Shown: one piece after another, positions 1 through 14,049 of the stretch | Layout of the letters: every line of letters begins with the position of its first letter | Numbering within the stretch: position 1 is the stretch's first letter | Origin: Pelecanus crispus | Lineage: Eukaryota; Chordata; Aves; Pelecaniformes; Pelecanidae | Direction of reading: 5' to 3' | Length of the DNA stretch: 64,000 nucleotides | Assembly: GCF_030463565.1 (NCBI RefSeq) | Contig: NC_134655.1 | Coordinates: 2,802,372 to 2,866,371, forward strand | Position numbers and translations under genes: made by a program | Notes under the pieces: model-generated | Told to the model about the DNA's origin: nothing | What the model saw: only the letters and a program-made list of their open reading frames with translations | The model's database searches: none

Positions 1-2739
1 GAACCATCTGCAGGAGCTGCTTCATTGCAGCGTGCCCTGCCCTGAGGTCCTGCGGCCAGGGAAATACACGCTTCTAAGGCACATAGCCTGAATTTAACAA
101 ATTCTGGCTACTCATTGGCTGGGGTTGAGGTTTCCTAACATTTCCCTGCTGTGGGAGCTGTGGGAAGGCCACATCCTAATTGCCACCAAAGCTTGAGGGC
201 TTTTGCAGGTCTGCTGCGGTACCGCGGGGTTTGGGGACCCCCAGTTTCAAGACGTTTTGGCTCTGCCTCCCATCATCGTGGTGGTTTGGGGCTGCCAGTT
301 TGGCCACGCCAGCAGTCGAGGAGCTTCGTAACCCTCCGGGCTGAGCTGCCTGGTCCGGAGGAGCTGGGAGAGGGAGGTGGCCTGCAGCTGGGCAAGGACA
401 TTCCTGCCCTTCCGTGCGTGACCGGGCCACAGGAGTGTTTTGCACGGCGATGAGAGGGTCTCTTCTGGTGTTGGTACGTTGGTGCTAAGAGCGATTTGCT
501 CTGGGCAGGCTGATTTGGTGCTGAGGATCTCATCTACGCTTGCTCAGATCGCTCTGGTTCAGCATCTCGGGAGGCGTAGGGTGGATTTTAACCCTGGTTG
601 ACATCTGCATCCATATGTGGCCATACAGCCCTCAGAGTAACAACCTGCATAAAGGTGAACTTGGAGCAAATCCTCGGGATGCAGAGGGAGACAGATCCAG
701 CTGAGACCTTCGCCTGCACTGGCAAGGGTCTCGCTGCAGCCCATCACCCGGCTTTCACATGCCTCTGTGCCCAACAGAGTTTTCTTTGGGGGTTACCTTG
801 GTTATTTTAGCTTCAATAATTTTCATGCTGGCAGGGTTTGCTGCTTCTTATCCAGCTGGAAGCAAAAAACTGGAATGACTTATGAAAGCCCCGGCTCCTT
901 TGCCAAGGCAAGCGGGGCAGCCCCTTCCCGCTGCCGGAGCCGCTGCCTTTCTGCCGTGAACGCTCGCGCTCGGGCAGCTCTTTCGGGTGCTTTTGTTTAA
1001 ATCTCAGCCGCCCTTGTAACCTCTGGGAGAATGATGTGATTGACAAGTGCTCCTTAAATACTCCTCCAACGTCCTCAGCGTAAGGTCGGGCGGGGACGGA
1101 GCTGGCACCGTAGAGGAGCTCCACCAGCAAGCGACGAACCGAAATAAAACTATTTCCCTTCTTTTTGAGAGCCCGTGGAAGGAAAGCAGAGGTGGGGTGG
1201 ATGGAGCTGCCATCCCTGTGCAGCTCCAAGTGGGCTTTGCGGCTGCAGGGGTGACCCTCCCCGTGGCCGGGGGCTTGAGCACGGCTCGGGGCACTTTATC
1301 AGCTTGGCACGGCGAGGTTATCGCTGGGCTGTGGCCGGCTCATCCTGTTTTGTTGGTTTATTTTTGCAAATGTTGCAATGCCCTTGGTGCTCCCACCAAG
1401 GACAGACGCTGCGCGTGTCCCCGCGTCTCCTCTTCCCACCACAGCCGTGCCGGCGCGGTGGCAAAACACCGGCACCACTGATGGCAGGCGCAGGGCTTGG
1501 GTCCCCGCTCCTGGCAGGGGTGAGGCAAGAGAGGAAAGACACACAGTCCCTCCCGTTTTCTGCAAAACATGACTTTGGAAGAAGGTTTCATACGCTCCAA
1601 AGTTTCTTCTCTTTTTGTAAAATACTTCCCAACGCTCAACCTACGTCCACCTCCGACCGTCAAGGCAAGTGTAGCTCTTAACCGTAGTGTTAGAGGCAAG
1701 ACTTAGTGTCTATTTTACTAAGGAATGAAGCTTTTTTTTTTTTTTTTGTACATTTTTAATTGTGGCGTGTAAGACGAGTTGTTTACTGGAGCAGGTTTTT
1801 GCGTAGCGTTGGTGCGGCGCTTCTGGTCGGTGACGGCCAGGTTACCTGAATGCAGTTGGGTTTTTGGCTGCCAAGTGCATTCAATCCAATCGTTTCGGAA
1901 AAGATCATGACTTCTCAAGGCCTGAACTTTCCCAGCATATCCTCTTTCAGCTGTTTGAACCCATTAAAGCAGGAGGCAGGACTTTTTTGGGGAGGCTGAG
2001 GGCAATTAGGAAATCACCCTGTCCCCCTCCCCTGCCCTGAAATCCAGTGGGACAAAGCCAAATATTTGCTTTCGGATGGGTGGATTTTGGAGCCGACTCC
2101 ACATAGGAGCACCGGGGCGGAGGCTTGAATTTTGGCCGTTTTCGGGAATTCATGGGACAGCTTGTTTTTAAAGCAGGACCTCCAAGCCTGCTGCCATCAC
2201 CCTGAGTTCGTGCCTCCCTCCAGCCTTGCTGCCATCGCGGTCGGCATTAGCTCCATCGCTGATGGAAAAAATCCTGCCCACAGCTTTTCGGGGAGGGATG
2301 CGTTGCTTTGTCCTGCCGATATACTGGGAACGCTCACCCTCGCGGTGTCTGTACCCACTAGAAAGACTCAGTAAAAGGCTGCAAGCACCTTTGGTAGCTT
2401 TGCAACCCCTTTTTTTTCCGAACCGGGTCCAGCAGAGCCAGTGGCCTGAAAGCAGCCGCTCAATTCAATGCAAAAGTCAGAACCTGAAGTCTAAAATTAG
2501 TCCTTTTTTTGACATCTGCTCCTTGTAAGCAATTTATATTCCCTTCAAATTTTGTATCTGTAAGTAAAGTATTTGAATGTGTGTCTTAAAATATGACTAT
2601 CCGTTCAAAATGTGAATTTCTGATTGTTGGTATCCAAAAAAAAAAAAAAAAACCCAAACCCCACCCTGACCCCATATTAGCACATTTTTTGTAATTAATG
2701 TTTTATGAATGTTGTTTAAAAAAAAAAAAAATTGTGTAG
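1..2739 (+). other. Non-coding stretch, possible 3' UTR/flank of a plus-strand gene
   Basis: No convincing coding exon was found; open frames here are short, and both strands are open together because the first 1.6 kb is GC-rich. From about 2500 the sequence turns AT-rich with A-runs and ends at a polyadenylation-like signal, which is how a vertebrate 3' UTR looks. In human the gene convergent with RLIM on this side is SLC16A2. That this is its 3' UTR is inference from gene order only, and no SLC16A2 coding sequence was recognised. Confidence 0.3.
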
Positions 2740-2775
2740 AATAAAACCAGTTTAAAAAGAAAAGGGCTCTGTGCC
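2740..2775 (+). terminator. Candidate polyadenylation site (plus strand)
   Basis: AATAAA lies at 2740-2745. About 25 bases further on there is a GU-rich stretch (ctctgtgcctgtgtcttg), the usual downstream element. It would terminate a plus-strand transcript coming from the left edge. A second AATAAA near 3091 is a weaker alternative. Confidence 0.4.
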
Positions 2776-4001
2776 TGTGTCTTGCCAGGTTTCCTCTCCC
2801 CGTGGCCGATCAAGAGCGCCGGTCCTGGGCAGCTTTCCCGGCTGCTGCCGACCCTCCGCCCGGCGCCTGCCTGGGATGTCGAAAGAAAAGGGGCTGGAGA
2901 GGTGGCAGCTCAGCACAGGAATTATTTTTATCAAGTCTTTCGTACACCTTGAGAGGAGGCTGTGCAGAGGTGCTGGTACCTAACGGGGGAGAAGAGGTTC
3001 CTGATGCGACGCGGGAGGGTGCAAGCTGGAGGTGGTGTCGGCGGGTGGAGGATGGTCCTTGTCCCACCTGAGGCATCGAAAACTGAAAATAATAAAGAAA
3101 GAAATCCCTGAGAGCATCTCGGTGCCCAAACTGGTGTCAGGGCTTGGGGTGAGCCCCCAGTGACGCCGATGGGGTCCCCCCGGGCACAGCTTTGGGTTTG
3201 GCTTTTAGCAACCAGCGTCTTCGGGGGCTGCGGCTCGCCGGCGTCTTTGCTCCACGGAGCTCCTGCACAGGGCCAGCACCGGGCTTTTCTAAAATTATTA
3301 TTATTATTATTAGTGTTTCTTCCTGTTGGCGGTGGTTCGGGGGCACGGGGCGACCTCCTGTGTATTGGCGTCGGTCACAGGAGAGCTAAGCTTTTTTGTC
3401 GATAAGAGCAGTTACGGGAGGGTTGAGGGTGGGAAAGACCGGGGATGATTATTCATAAGTGAGGTTACCGTGGCTGTGAGATACTGAAAAGAAGGCTTTT
3501 ATCAAGGGCTTTATATTAATGATTTGTTTATGCTAGGTGCTTTAATTGACAGTAGATGAAAGCTGACATATACATTAGTTTTATATAGCTCAGGCTTTTT
3601 TTTTTTTTTTTTTTAATGTGCCTCTCAACCCTTTTTCAAGTTGGGGCTATTTACTGCAAATAGTATTTTTTTTTTTTAAAAAAAAAAAAACCACCAGGAG
3701 ATAAGAGATGGTAAACAGAGATTCAAAGGGAATGAGACTACGGCAACGGGCTCCTCCAGAGGATTTTTTTGCATGGAGGGACAGAGCAAGGAGAGGTAAC
3801 GCTGCAGCGCGTTCCTGGGAGCGGCAAGCACCATGCGAACACGCGGCGCTGCGTTTGCAGGTATCAAAAAAAAGCAAAGCCAGCCTGATATGACACTGAT
3901 CTTCTTGGGGTGGCTGCAAATCTGGTGGGGGGGCTTGGGAGGGTGCTGGGGTGTGTGATAAAAGCGGGCTGCACACCCACGGGGGCACCCAGAGAGGCAA
4001 T

Positions 4002-4033
<32 letters not shown>
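4002..4033. repeat. Poly(G) run of 32 bases
   Basis: Thirty-two consecutive G follow 'caat' and precede 'atcgctg'. A run this long is rare, can form G-quadruplexes and is unstable in sequencing, so its length is approximate. Confidence 0.9.
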
Positions 4034-4034
<1 letters not shown>

Positions 4035-4644
4035 TCGCTGCCCGGCTGCTCCCAGCCCGCCCCAGGAGCATCAGCTCGTCACAGCCCATCTCCGTAAGGG
4101 CCATATAAAGAAAGCAATCTATACGTACAGATGTAGACATCTCTGTATCTCGCCATAGGTGTGCGTGTGCATGTGCCCGGCTGAGCCCAGGGCATGGAGC
4201 GGCGGCGGCTCCAGGCTGCTGCGGCTGGCCCTGAAACATGGGGAGTTGAAAAAATGGGGAAAAAAGTATTTCGGATCAGGGGCAAACCCCTGAGTTTTTC
4301 AATAGAAAGGCTGCAAACTCCAAAAACCAAACGAAACAACAACCAAAAAAACCCCCCCCCCCCAACGTTTTCATTACTATAACACAATAGTTTTTATACA
4401 TCTATTCATACATTAAAACTGAAATATCATGGATTAAACCAAGCTGCTTCTATATAATAGCTTACATTTGTGCTTACAAAATGCAAAATTTGCATGTATG
4501 GTTTATACATTAAATATGAACCACATGTCAACGTTTTAAATTAGTTTAATAGTGATAAGTCACATATATGTTTTAGGTATATATACATGAATGGCATATA
4601 TGATATCTATAGTTACATTTAGTTGGTTTTTTTAAAATTTATAC

Positions 4645-4669
<25 letters not shown>
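4645..4669. repeat. (AT)n microsatellite
   Basis: Uninterrupted AT dinucleotide repeat of about 12 units, at the junction between an AT-rich block on the left and GC-rich sequence on the right. Confidence 0.9.
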
Positions 4670-4675
<6 letters not shown>

Positions 4676-7600
4676 GGCTGCCATTGGGTGAGGCTGACCG
4701 CCTGCAAGCAGTTAATGGGCATTTGGAGGCCGCGGGCGCATGCTGTGCCCAGCCGCTCCTCCGCTCCTCTCCCCGCGGGCTTCGGGCTGGGCTTGTTTTC
4801 TTTCATTGTCTTCTTCTCCATCTGTTTTCTTTTTGCAGGACTTAAATATAATAATCCTTCCCCCCCCCCCCCAAAAAAAAAAAAAGGCACCAAAGGAAAC
4901 CCCCCCCCCCCATCTGCAAGTGCCTTTGAAGGACTTGAAGGATGCACCGACAACTGGCAGAAGCTTTATTTAAAAAAAAAAAAAAAAAAAAAACCAAAAC
5001 CAACTCTGCCTCTAAATGCAAATCTTTCCTAGAGCTGTTGCTTCGCTGTCGTTATTTAAAGCAATAATTTGGAACAGAGCCCTTCCCAGGGCTGTGCAGC
5101 CGCACCCACGCTCCGCAGGGCTGCCGGGGCTGTTGCTCAGGCAGCTGCGGGAGGGCATCGAGCCGGGGCGCCCGTGGGACCCTCTGCCCCAAAAACAGGG
5201 CGCCAGCACCCATGCCCGGGTACTGCGATGCGGCACCGAAGGCGAAAGGAGAACACGCAGGGTGCTGCTGGCAGGGGGGGTGAGCGATGGGGGTGAGCTC
5301 GGGATGCGCTCGCTTTCCTTCGACTTGGGGTTAAGGGGCTTTTTTTTTTTTAAAGTGCGAGATGGGAAACCGCTTAATATTGGCAGCAGGGCAAAGCAAG
5401 GGAGGGGAAAAAAATATATGTGCTTAGATCTGAGGCAAACACAGAGGGGGGGGGGAGAGAGCAAGAAGGTGTGCATGGCTGGGAGGGAGGGGAGGGAGCA
5501 GGGATCCGCTGACACCGAAGCTGACGCCGAACACGCAGGAGCCCTGCGGCGGGAGGCAGCCGGAGCCCACCCCGCCGGTGCGGGAGCAGAGAGGTGCATT
5601 GGGCTGCGAGAAGCACTGATTGCTTTTGGACCCGTTCGCTTGTGCATGCTTTATCCTGGCCGAGGCTTCGGGGTATGCTTTTTTCATCTTTTTTTTTTTT
5701 TTTGCACAAGAGCTGCACTAAACAAGTCTCTCCCAATCACCCACAGCCCCGCTCGATCCCACATTGGAAACACCAGCAGCGTTTGGGGGCTTTTTCGGCG
5801 GGGTTGTGTAAACAGCCCCTCCCGCGGCTGCAGGGTGGGGTGCGAGCGGGGGCCCCGCGTGTGTCCACCCCCGCTGCCCTTGCAGGCTCCAGCTAATGTT
5901 CTGGCATGCACCTTTTCCGCCCAGGATCGGGATTTTATGGTTATAAATCTGTTGTCGGCTCACCCGGAGCGTTGCTCGGGCCAGGCCAGCCCCGGCGGAC
6001 GTGGCCAACGCCGCATGGCCCCCAGCAGCGCCCGCTGCCCGCCCGCTTGGCCCCGAAGGGCCCCGGACCGCGGTCCCCGGGTCTCATCTTCTGGACCTGC
6101 TCTGCATCCTCACAGCCAGACCCCGACGATCCCCGTGGTTTTGCTCCCACCCATATTCTTCCACCTGTGTTGATGTTTTTCCCAGTCCCACTCAGACAAG
6201 CACAGTTCAAAAGCCTTTTCTTTTTTTTTTTTTTTTTTTTTTTACCCTTCCTTAGTTTTCCTTCAGTTTAATTCACCTCCTCTCTCCCTTCCCCTCCTCT
6301 GCCCTTCATCCCTTTCCATCATTTCCCCGCTCCCCCGCTTTCCCTCCTGGCCACTCCACGCGTGCAGGGAAGACGGACGAGCAGCGCTGCCCGGACGCCA
6401 GCCGACAGCAATCAGCTTCCAGGGCATTTCCCAGCCTCCCTGCCTCCTGCAAGTATTTCAGTTTAATTTGCAAAGGTGCATCGAAATAAAGCAAGATCAT
6501 CCCAAAGGTGCCAGCAGCAAAGGCCAAGTCATTTCCAAGTTTATTTGGGATTTATTTAGAAGTCAGCACTGCCTACAGAGATTAAATTATTTCTTCCACT
6601 GCGCATTTTCCTGCCTTTCCCCTGCCTGGCGCTGCCTTCCCCTCGGCCGGCAGCGAGCGATGCTCACGGCAGGCACGCAGCGTTCCCACCTCTGTTTCCT
6701 ATCTTGGCATAGATCCCTGCTGTGGGGTCGGGAGATGAACCCCGTGGGCTCCCGAAATAGCTTCGTTTCAAGAGCTTTCACACCCGTAACACCCTCCAGC
6801 ATCAGCAAAACCGCCAGCCAGCCTGCGGGCAAGCTCCGGCTTTGCAGACGCGGGGCAAAACATGGGGTTTCGGTCTGGGGCGGTGTCGTCAGGGCCATCT
6901 CACTGCTGTGAAAGGCGAGACTAGAGCAGGTATTAAAGCCAAAAAACCAAGGCAGGCACTTTTTGCTTCGTGGCATTTTGTACAGGACCCACCACAACGA
7001 GCAAAGCTGCTGCTCCAGAGCAAAAAAAAAAAACCCACCGGCCTCAAACTTTCAGCTTGGAGAAATGCTGTTCTGCAAATCCATCCTGAGAAATCAAACC
7101 AGTGCAAAAAAAAAAAAATAATAAAAAAAAAATCATCTCTGCTGGCAACCAGGAGCCCGGCTGGCTCCCCTCCTAGCGCTGCACAAGGCACGGCTCTGCC
7201 GGCCGCCGGAGCCGCGGGGACCCTGCCGCAGCCCCCGACCAGCTCCCGCGGCCCGAATCCCACGATGCTGTGGCAAGGATACCGCCTCGTAAGCTTCTTC
7301 CTTGAAAACCCAGGACCCTGATGGCGTCGGGTGCCGAAACTCAAGAAACCCTCAGCAAATCTGGGTTGACTCCTGGTTTATGAAGTAATCATTGTTGAGG
7401 GGACTTGACGCCCGGATTTTCACATGCTCGGCTTAACAGGGGATTTATTCAGGGGAACAGTTGGAGCATGCAGCATCAGCATCTCATTAGCATCAGAGAC
7501 AATGCCCCTCCAGTTTAAGACTAAAAAGTGGGTTTAGTTTTCCCTATATAACTTTATTGTAAGGGTTTAGGGAGTCACAATAGAGCTGAGTTTAGATTCG

Positions 7601-9134
7601 TTACATTAAAAGCCCTGAAACAGGTTCAATCACACTTGAAGCAGCTGGGAAGGGCAAGCGAGCAGCAGCCAGCCTTTGCTTTTCTCCCAAACACTCGATC
7701 CCACTGAGGAGCGGTCAGAAGAGCCCTTTTGGAGGCGAGAAGCCCCCGAATGCGTGGTTATTCCTGCACGCCCATCGCTCTGGGATGGACGGCTTCGCCA
7801 AACACCGCCTTTCTCCTCCCACCCAGCAGCAGGACCAGCAAAGCGGCCAAACGCATTCCCCTGTGAAGGTCCGGATCTGCCGCGGAAATACGCCCTGAAG
7901 GGAGGAGCAGGACGATGTAAAAGGTTACAGGGTTTAAGCACCGAGAGGGAGGAATAAGGTTATATAAAGTTTTACAGGCCAGAACAAAGACCTCGAATAT
8001 ATTAAATAAGACAAACATAGGGATGAAGTCAGCCACACGCGTGCTCCAAGGTTGGTTTGGACTCCTTAAGCAATTTAGGGGTTGATCGACAGTTTTTAAG
8101 GAACAAATACAGGGCTACCCAAACCGAAGGCCTTCCTACAGGGAGATGTGGGGCTGGAGTCGGCGACCTGGCAAAGAGCTCCTGGTACAGAAAGGGTGGG
8201 AACCACTTCATGAGGGACGTCACCGAAAGAAAAGTTGACGCCTGCGTTAAAGACTCAATTTCAGATTGAACCGTACACTTGCAGAGCAAGACAGACCACG
8301 GAGCTCAAGATGAAGCATGTGGGAATGGGGGCGAAAAAAAAAAAAAAATCCAAGAGCTCTCCCCACGGAGAGTGAAGCGGGAGCAGAATCCCGACACAAC
8401 GCATCCCTGGAGCAGCCCACGACTTTCCTCCTTACCGAACAAGAGCATCGCTCGCTGTGCTGTCAAGCACCAGCCCAGCCGTGGTACTGCTACCCGCTTC
8501 TGTGGCACCCAAAGCACCGGGCGCTGCGTGTTTTCGAGCCGTGCGTGACCCTTCTACCCCTCCTTTTGTTTCGCTGTCAGCACACCCCTCTCGGCGAGCG
8601 GCTCCCACTTCCTACTCGAGGAACAGAGTTGAGGCGAGGGAAGCCCCGATCATAAAGACAGCTTCCCACGCCCTAAAAAAAAATTTCCTTTCCACCCAAG
8701 TAAGCATTGCACGTACACCAGCTACTAATTTTAGGAGGAAGCTTTTGGCCGTGTGTGAGCGCTTCTCGTGAAAGGCGCTGAACACTGCAAAAGGGCATTT
8801 CTAGGGAGGCTCGGCCCTGACCACCGGGCCCTGGCGCTGACCCGCACCCCTAAAGTCACAGCTACTGCTTGAAAGACAACTTGCAGACGCTGCTTTGGTA
8901 TCCCACCTTATCCACTGGCAGCTTTACAGAAGTCTGGGACGTACTGAGATTTATTGCTTCAGTTTTATGTACTAAGGAGCAATAAATTCTTCCAAGAAGC
9001 TAACTCTGTACCATTCCAGCTCTTTCCTTTCTGCCCAGCCTCAAGGCAGAAGGTATACGGAGGAAATAAATTCCTGCCACATCCACCATCACTTACTCCA
9101 GTGCATTCCCACCGTCCCAAGGAGTGATGATCAA

Positions 9135-9163
9135 GCACAAAATGAACACTTCATGCATTTTAT
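9135..9163 (-). terminator. RLIM: Candidate distal RLIM polyadenylation site
   Basis: AATAAA on the minus strand (9158-9163) is followed within 10-30 bases by a GU-rich stretch (gtgttcattttgtgct). This is the best-formed signal downstream of the RLIM stop codon. An upstream signal near 13425 could give a short isoform. Confidence 0.45.
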
Positions 9164-12100
9164 TGAGTCTATTTAAATTTGCATTATGACATCTTACATA
9201 GGGAACAAACTCCTCCTAAATGTTAGCTATCAAATCCGCTCAAACTGTTGTCCAATGACCTCAGAGTACCATTTTGTATTAAACAAGTCCAGTATAAACA
9301 GATGTAAAGCACTGTACAAAAAAAAAGAAAAAAGAGAAAAAAAAAAAACCCCCTATTACATTCTCAGGTGAATTCAGGGCTTCCCAACCAACAGCCTTAC
9401 CAGCAGATTGTGAAATTCAGGAAGGGGGCTCGGGTGTTTTAGATTAAGGGAACAAAACCAGATGAAACAATCAAACCAAGTTCAATAGCGTGTTTCCTCG
9501 TAAGAAGGGAAAAAAAAAAAAAGAGATACCTCATAGCAAAAAGAGGTTGGGAAGCCCTGGTATAACAGATGCAACCTTCTTTTCTTTTTTTAACACAACA
9601 CAACTTACATGTACTTTGGGTAAGTTACCGTTGATTCTGTCTCTTCACCCTCCTTCTTCCCTCCCTAGTCAAGGATAAACAAACAAAAAGCCTAGTGTAC
9701 GTAAAAGTTGGAAGTATTTCTGAATTTGCTATAAATTCCCTTAATGTGGCTCCAAGCCAACCCTCATGCAAAGCACCTCCTCCTGGGAGAAGGCAGAGGA
9801 GCGGGCAGACATTTCTGTAACGAGCGTGTCCCTCGTCAGCTCCACGCCTGCTTACGTACCCTTACTCAAGCAACGCGAGCCCCCGCGGCAGGAGCGAGGA
9901 TGACCGGTGGGAAAACCGAGACACCAGACAGTTACACGAACGTGCACGGTAACGAAAGGGATCCCAAACTACAGATGAGGCTGCGGCTAAGCCGACAGGA
10001 TGAAGCTTTGTATCGCAGCGTGCCGGTGAGGATCACGCTAGGAGATTCAGAAACCCCCTCATCGCGCTGCTAAAAGTCAGAGACCGGTGGCCAGCCTTAG
10101 CTGCGTTTCTGTTCTCATCTTCATGTTAGACCCTCATTATTACAAGACCACTGGGAACCTCCTCTTTGTGTAGGCAACCATTTCACGATAAACATCGACT
10201 GCAGACGTACCGGGGAAACAGTCCTTTGGACTCTCCGCATTTGCATAATCCAGACAAGTGACAGGAAACTGGAATGACAGTCATTACGGTCCATTGTGCC
10301 AACTTTGGTGGGAAATCCATTCGTTTGCAAGATGACACAATGGACAATTATGGCTCCTTCAAAACTGGTACGGTATCGTGTGCGGTGCAGCTGCTGTGCC
10401 TGCACATCAATACTTCTTACAAAATGCCTTTCAACTTTCATTGAGTAATTTCTATGCATGCAGTACCTACACTAATCAAATCATTTTTAAAACAAGTCAA
10501 TTAACTGCCTACAAGTTCTTTGCAAAAAACCCAACTTGTTCAAAGAAATAAAAAAAGTGCACGTGAAAGGGAAATCTGACAAACCCCAGGAATAACTCTT
10601 CAGTCTTTTCACAGATAAAGCTCCAACTGAAAAAAAGAAAGTAAGCACCCACAACTCCGTATCGGTTCACGGCCCGAGATAAACTATCAAATGCACTCTT
10701 AAATAAAAAACACTGTGCGTTCTTCTAGTTTTTGGCCTTGCGACTGCTTTAATTGCTGTGTATGGAGGTCCTGTGGATACAGGTCTGTCCTGTCAGAAAG
10801 GAATTAAGCTCGCACGCCAGACAGATATTCACAGCAGGAGCTTGGCCGCTCTGCAGTTTGAAAAAACCACCACAACTACCGAGGCAGGCAATAATGGGGA
10901 ACCTCCTTCAAAAAGACGATAAAGCAACAGCCTCCAATGCAAAAGGAACCGTGCTGCTCCAAGGAAGGAGGTGGCTACCCCGGCTTCGAAGGGAGGCCGA
11001 GAGAGGCTCCCACACGGTGGCACTGTGAACCAGGCAGCGGATGCAATGAGGCTGGCCCTGCCTCTTCAGACTCCTCATTTCTGTACAATCAGGCCTTTGA
11101 AAACGACAAAAGTAGCCATTTTAACCCTTCATACGGCCACACACGTGAGTTAAGTGGCTGCAACCCTCCTGTAATACCAAGAAAGCATAAACTGAGGGAA
11201 GCGGCAAGTACAAATGCTCAATACCAAAACGATTCCTGAACTGTCGATTAGGCTAACCGCGAACCTTGTTAAATTAGAACGGCTTCCGTATTTGGTTAGC
11301 AACTGAAGCGTTAACATTGGCATTTCCTAACTCCAATCTAACTTTAAAAGAATAGAAATTGAATTACCACAGAGACTGACAGATGACTCCGCTACGTAAA
11401 GAGGTCTTTGCTGTATCAGCAATTTAATTTCTGCCAACTCCTCCAGACGTCGGGCAAGGAACCCCCCGCACCTTTAGCACGCTCAACGTTGGAAAAGGCA
11501 TAGAAAACACTGAGAACATTCAAGGTCTCCCGGACTGAGGTTAAATTATTTGTTCTTGGTACCATTTGGGAAACCTCCAACATTTTATTAGTTGCTATTG
11601 TTACAGAAAGATAAAATGTTAAGGCATGCCACTATTAAGCTATAACAAAACTGTAAAGTTGATTCTACCAACGTGAACAGTTACTGGCAACTCAGAACAT
11701 TAAAAAGAAAGCGATGTTGAATGACACGTATTACAGCCGTGCTTCACATTAATTAGCACTAGCAGGCTCCTTTCTTTCTGGTCACCAGCCTTAGTCCTCA
11801 GAGATGTACATCAGACTTTCAAAATCTAACATGGTATTCATGTAGAGAGGGGTTGGGTTTTTTTTTTTTTTCCTTCTAATTCTATGCTCCAGTAAGTCAG
11901 TAAAGCTACTGGAACTGCAACTGATAGCATTTATTTGCTATGTGAATGCTACTGGAAGAAATTTAGAAGTGTTATTTTGCTGAGGAAATTTTGGCATAGA
12001 GAGTCCAGCACCTGAAATCAATAGCTAACTTCCAATTTTACAGTGATGCATGTCAGAGGGAAAAATTTAAAACATGAGCTTATTTATTCTTCTGTTCAAA

Positions 12101-14049
12101 AAGAATAGACGTATCCCCTCTGCCACGATGGTGCGTCCCACCAGGAGGAAAGCGAGCTCAACAGCCAGTCAGGGTTTCCCACTGAACCAAACACCACAAA
12201 AACGCACACGCAGAAAAAATCTGGAATTTTGGGACATTGTAGAATCCTTAACTAGCTGATGAGATGTTAAAATGGCTTAGAGCAGAGACTATAGTTTATG
12301 CAACCACCACCGCAAAACACCAAAAATGTGTTTTAATTAGGAAAAAGAGATAGGCCAGCTTTGGTTTTGTCACCAGCAACATTTCCCATATAGCCAGCAA
12401 GAGCAGTTCATATCCCTTTGTAACTACTGCCCTGGAGTTGAAATAAATATTGCCTTCCCTGTTGCACATGTAAGCTGGGGGGGGGGGGGGGGGGGGGGAA
12501 CCAAACCATTCATTCGAGAATAAAACAAAGAACAGGTCACTGAGTGGGAGGGATGTCTTCCCCTGACACTGATGAGAGTTGAGGTACATTCTCCAATTCT
12601 CAATTACAATATGCCACGCACATAATTTTAAAGGTAAATTCAACTAATTTTAATCTGTCCAATAGGAGTACAAAGAGTTTGTTGGGTTTTTTTTAAATGT
12701 TATTCTTAGGATTTAAGTGTTCTCCCATAATCAATTATCATTTTCAAATTTAACCTAACACACTAATTATCTGTTTTCCAGTTAATACTTAAGGTATTTT
12801 TCTGTGGCACTTGAGTCACAGGCTCCCAACGCTGGATATGTCGGCATGTTCACTCAACAGATCCAGAGGTTACTAATACAGTTGAAGCTGGTGGGGAAGA
12901 AATAAAACCTGTCAATACCTGTCTGCTGAACAGTACACAGAGTTGCCTCAAAAACTGAAAGTAAAAGCTGATAAAGGAATTGGGCATAAGCCTCACGGAA
13001 TGAACTGGAACATACCGGTTTGTATTATTACATATTAGCAACCATACCAAGAAATAACCAGCCATTAGAACAATTTCTAATTTTTCTCATCTTTTTTGGT
13101 GGCATTACTGAGCCAAAACACTGCAATTATAACATTTAATTTCCATTTTTTTAATGCAATTAAGATGTCTAATTCAACTGGTTTTATATTACAGTAGCTG
13201 TTCACATAAATAGTACAGATATGCACTGCTCTTGACAGGTACACAGTTACAAAAGCAGCTCTCTTGTATTTAGTTTGCTCTCCGTGTGGTGGGTTTTGTA
13301 TGAAAAGCATTCTTGATTTCTAAGCATGGAACAATTTTAATTCTTAATGCGTTAGTACAACAGTGCGTTGGAAAAGTACTGAGCTTCTACAAAAAAGCTT
13401 TACAATTTTAAAACAGATTTTTTTTTTATTTAAACAAGCATAGGCAATTCTTATATTTCCACAACAAGATAAATATCCCAGTTAAGCTAACAGCTCATCC
13501 TACAGCGTGCCATAGTGATGGGGAAAGGGCTAACATTAGTGTTATTTACAGACATGTCCAATATTAACCCAGTATGAAAATTAAAAGTATGTTCAAGTGT
13601 GCAATTAAGTTCATATTGTTTTTTCAGATAGTTGGATTTCTTGCAAAAATTCCTCTACGACTCACGTACATTTAGCTGGGATGACTTCTCAAAGAACTCC
13701 TCATAAGCACAATCTTGAGGACAAAATGTTTATCAGACTGGGATGGCAGGGGCTGGGTGGGGGAAAGAACTTAATACTCTTCACAAAGAAAAAAAAAAAA
13801 TTCTTAAGTGGGTAGATGTCTTTGGACAAGTGAAATTTAACACCCAAACTGACTAGATCTTGAAAACCCTAATTAAAGAAATTTTCTGATTTTAAAAGCT
13901 TGAATTCAGAGAAAATGCTTTCATGAGGGAAGATTCACTCCAAGTCTTTACTATACATTGAGGTACCACTCAAAAAGTGGCCATAAAGGAAGTGACTTCT
14001 TTGCCCATCACTATCACACTAGCTGCTTGGCCATAAATTCCGATCTCAT
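9140..14049 (-). other. RLIM: RLIM 3' untranslated region (candidate extent)
   Basis: The sequence after the RLIM stop codon is AT-rich and unique, without CR1 or LTR insertions, over about 4.9 kb. Mammalian RLIM also has a 3' UTR of several kilobases. Read on the minus strand, AATAAA occurs near 13425-13430, a possible early site, and at 9158-9163, the preferred distal site. A Pumilio-type element TGTAAATA lies at 13543-13550 (minus strand), a known post-transcriptional control motif. A 22-base G run on the plus strand at 12477-12498 would appear in the RNA as a C run. The distal boundary is inferred. Confidence 0.5.
12477..12498. repeat. Poly(G) run of 22 bases
   Basis: Twenty-two consecutive G on the plus strand, inside the presumed RLIM 3' UTR, so the transcript would carry a C run. 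Its length may vary between individuals or assemblies. Confidence 0.85.

Larger units (their letters stand above)
2758..9139. other. Intergenic region with GC-rich patches and homopolymers
   Basis: No gene was recognised. Roughly 4.7-6.1 kb is GC-rich with long open frames on both strands. Those frames run through T- and G-homopolymers and resemble no family, so they were not called. 4381-4640 is a contrasting AT-rich block without repeats. 6.3-9.1 kb is mixed sequence in which nothing was identified. The stretch lies between the candidate plus-strand polyadenylation site and the RLIM 3' end. Confidence 0.5.

Noticed and set aside
1-2739. SLC16A2 last exon
   Set aside because: Gene order in mammals makes it likely nearby, but no transporter-like coding sequence was found, so only a possible 3' UTR is noted.
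5016-6173. 385-codon plus-strand open frame
   Set aside because: It runs through T-homopolymers and GC-rich low-complexity sequence, other frames are also open, and the translation resembles no family. Most likely a composition artefact.
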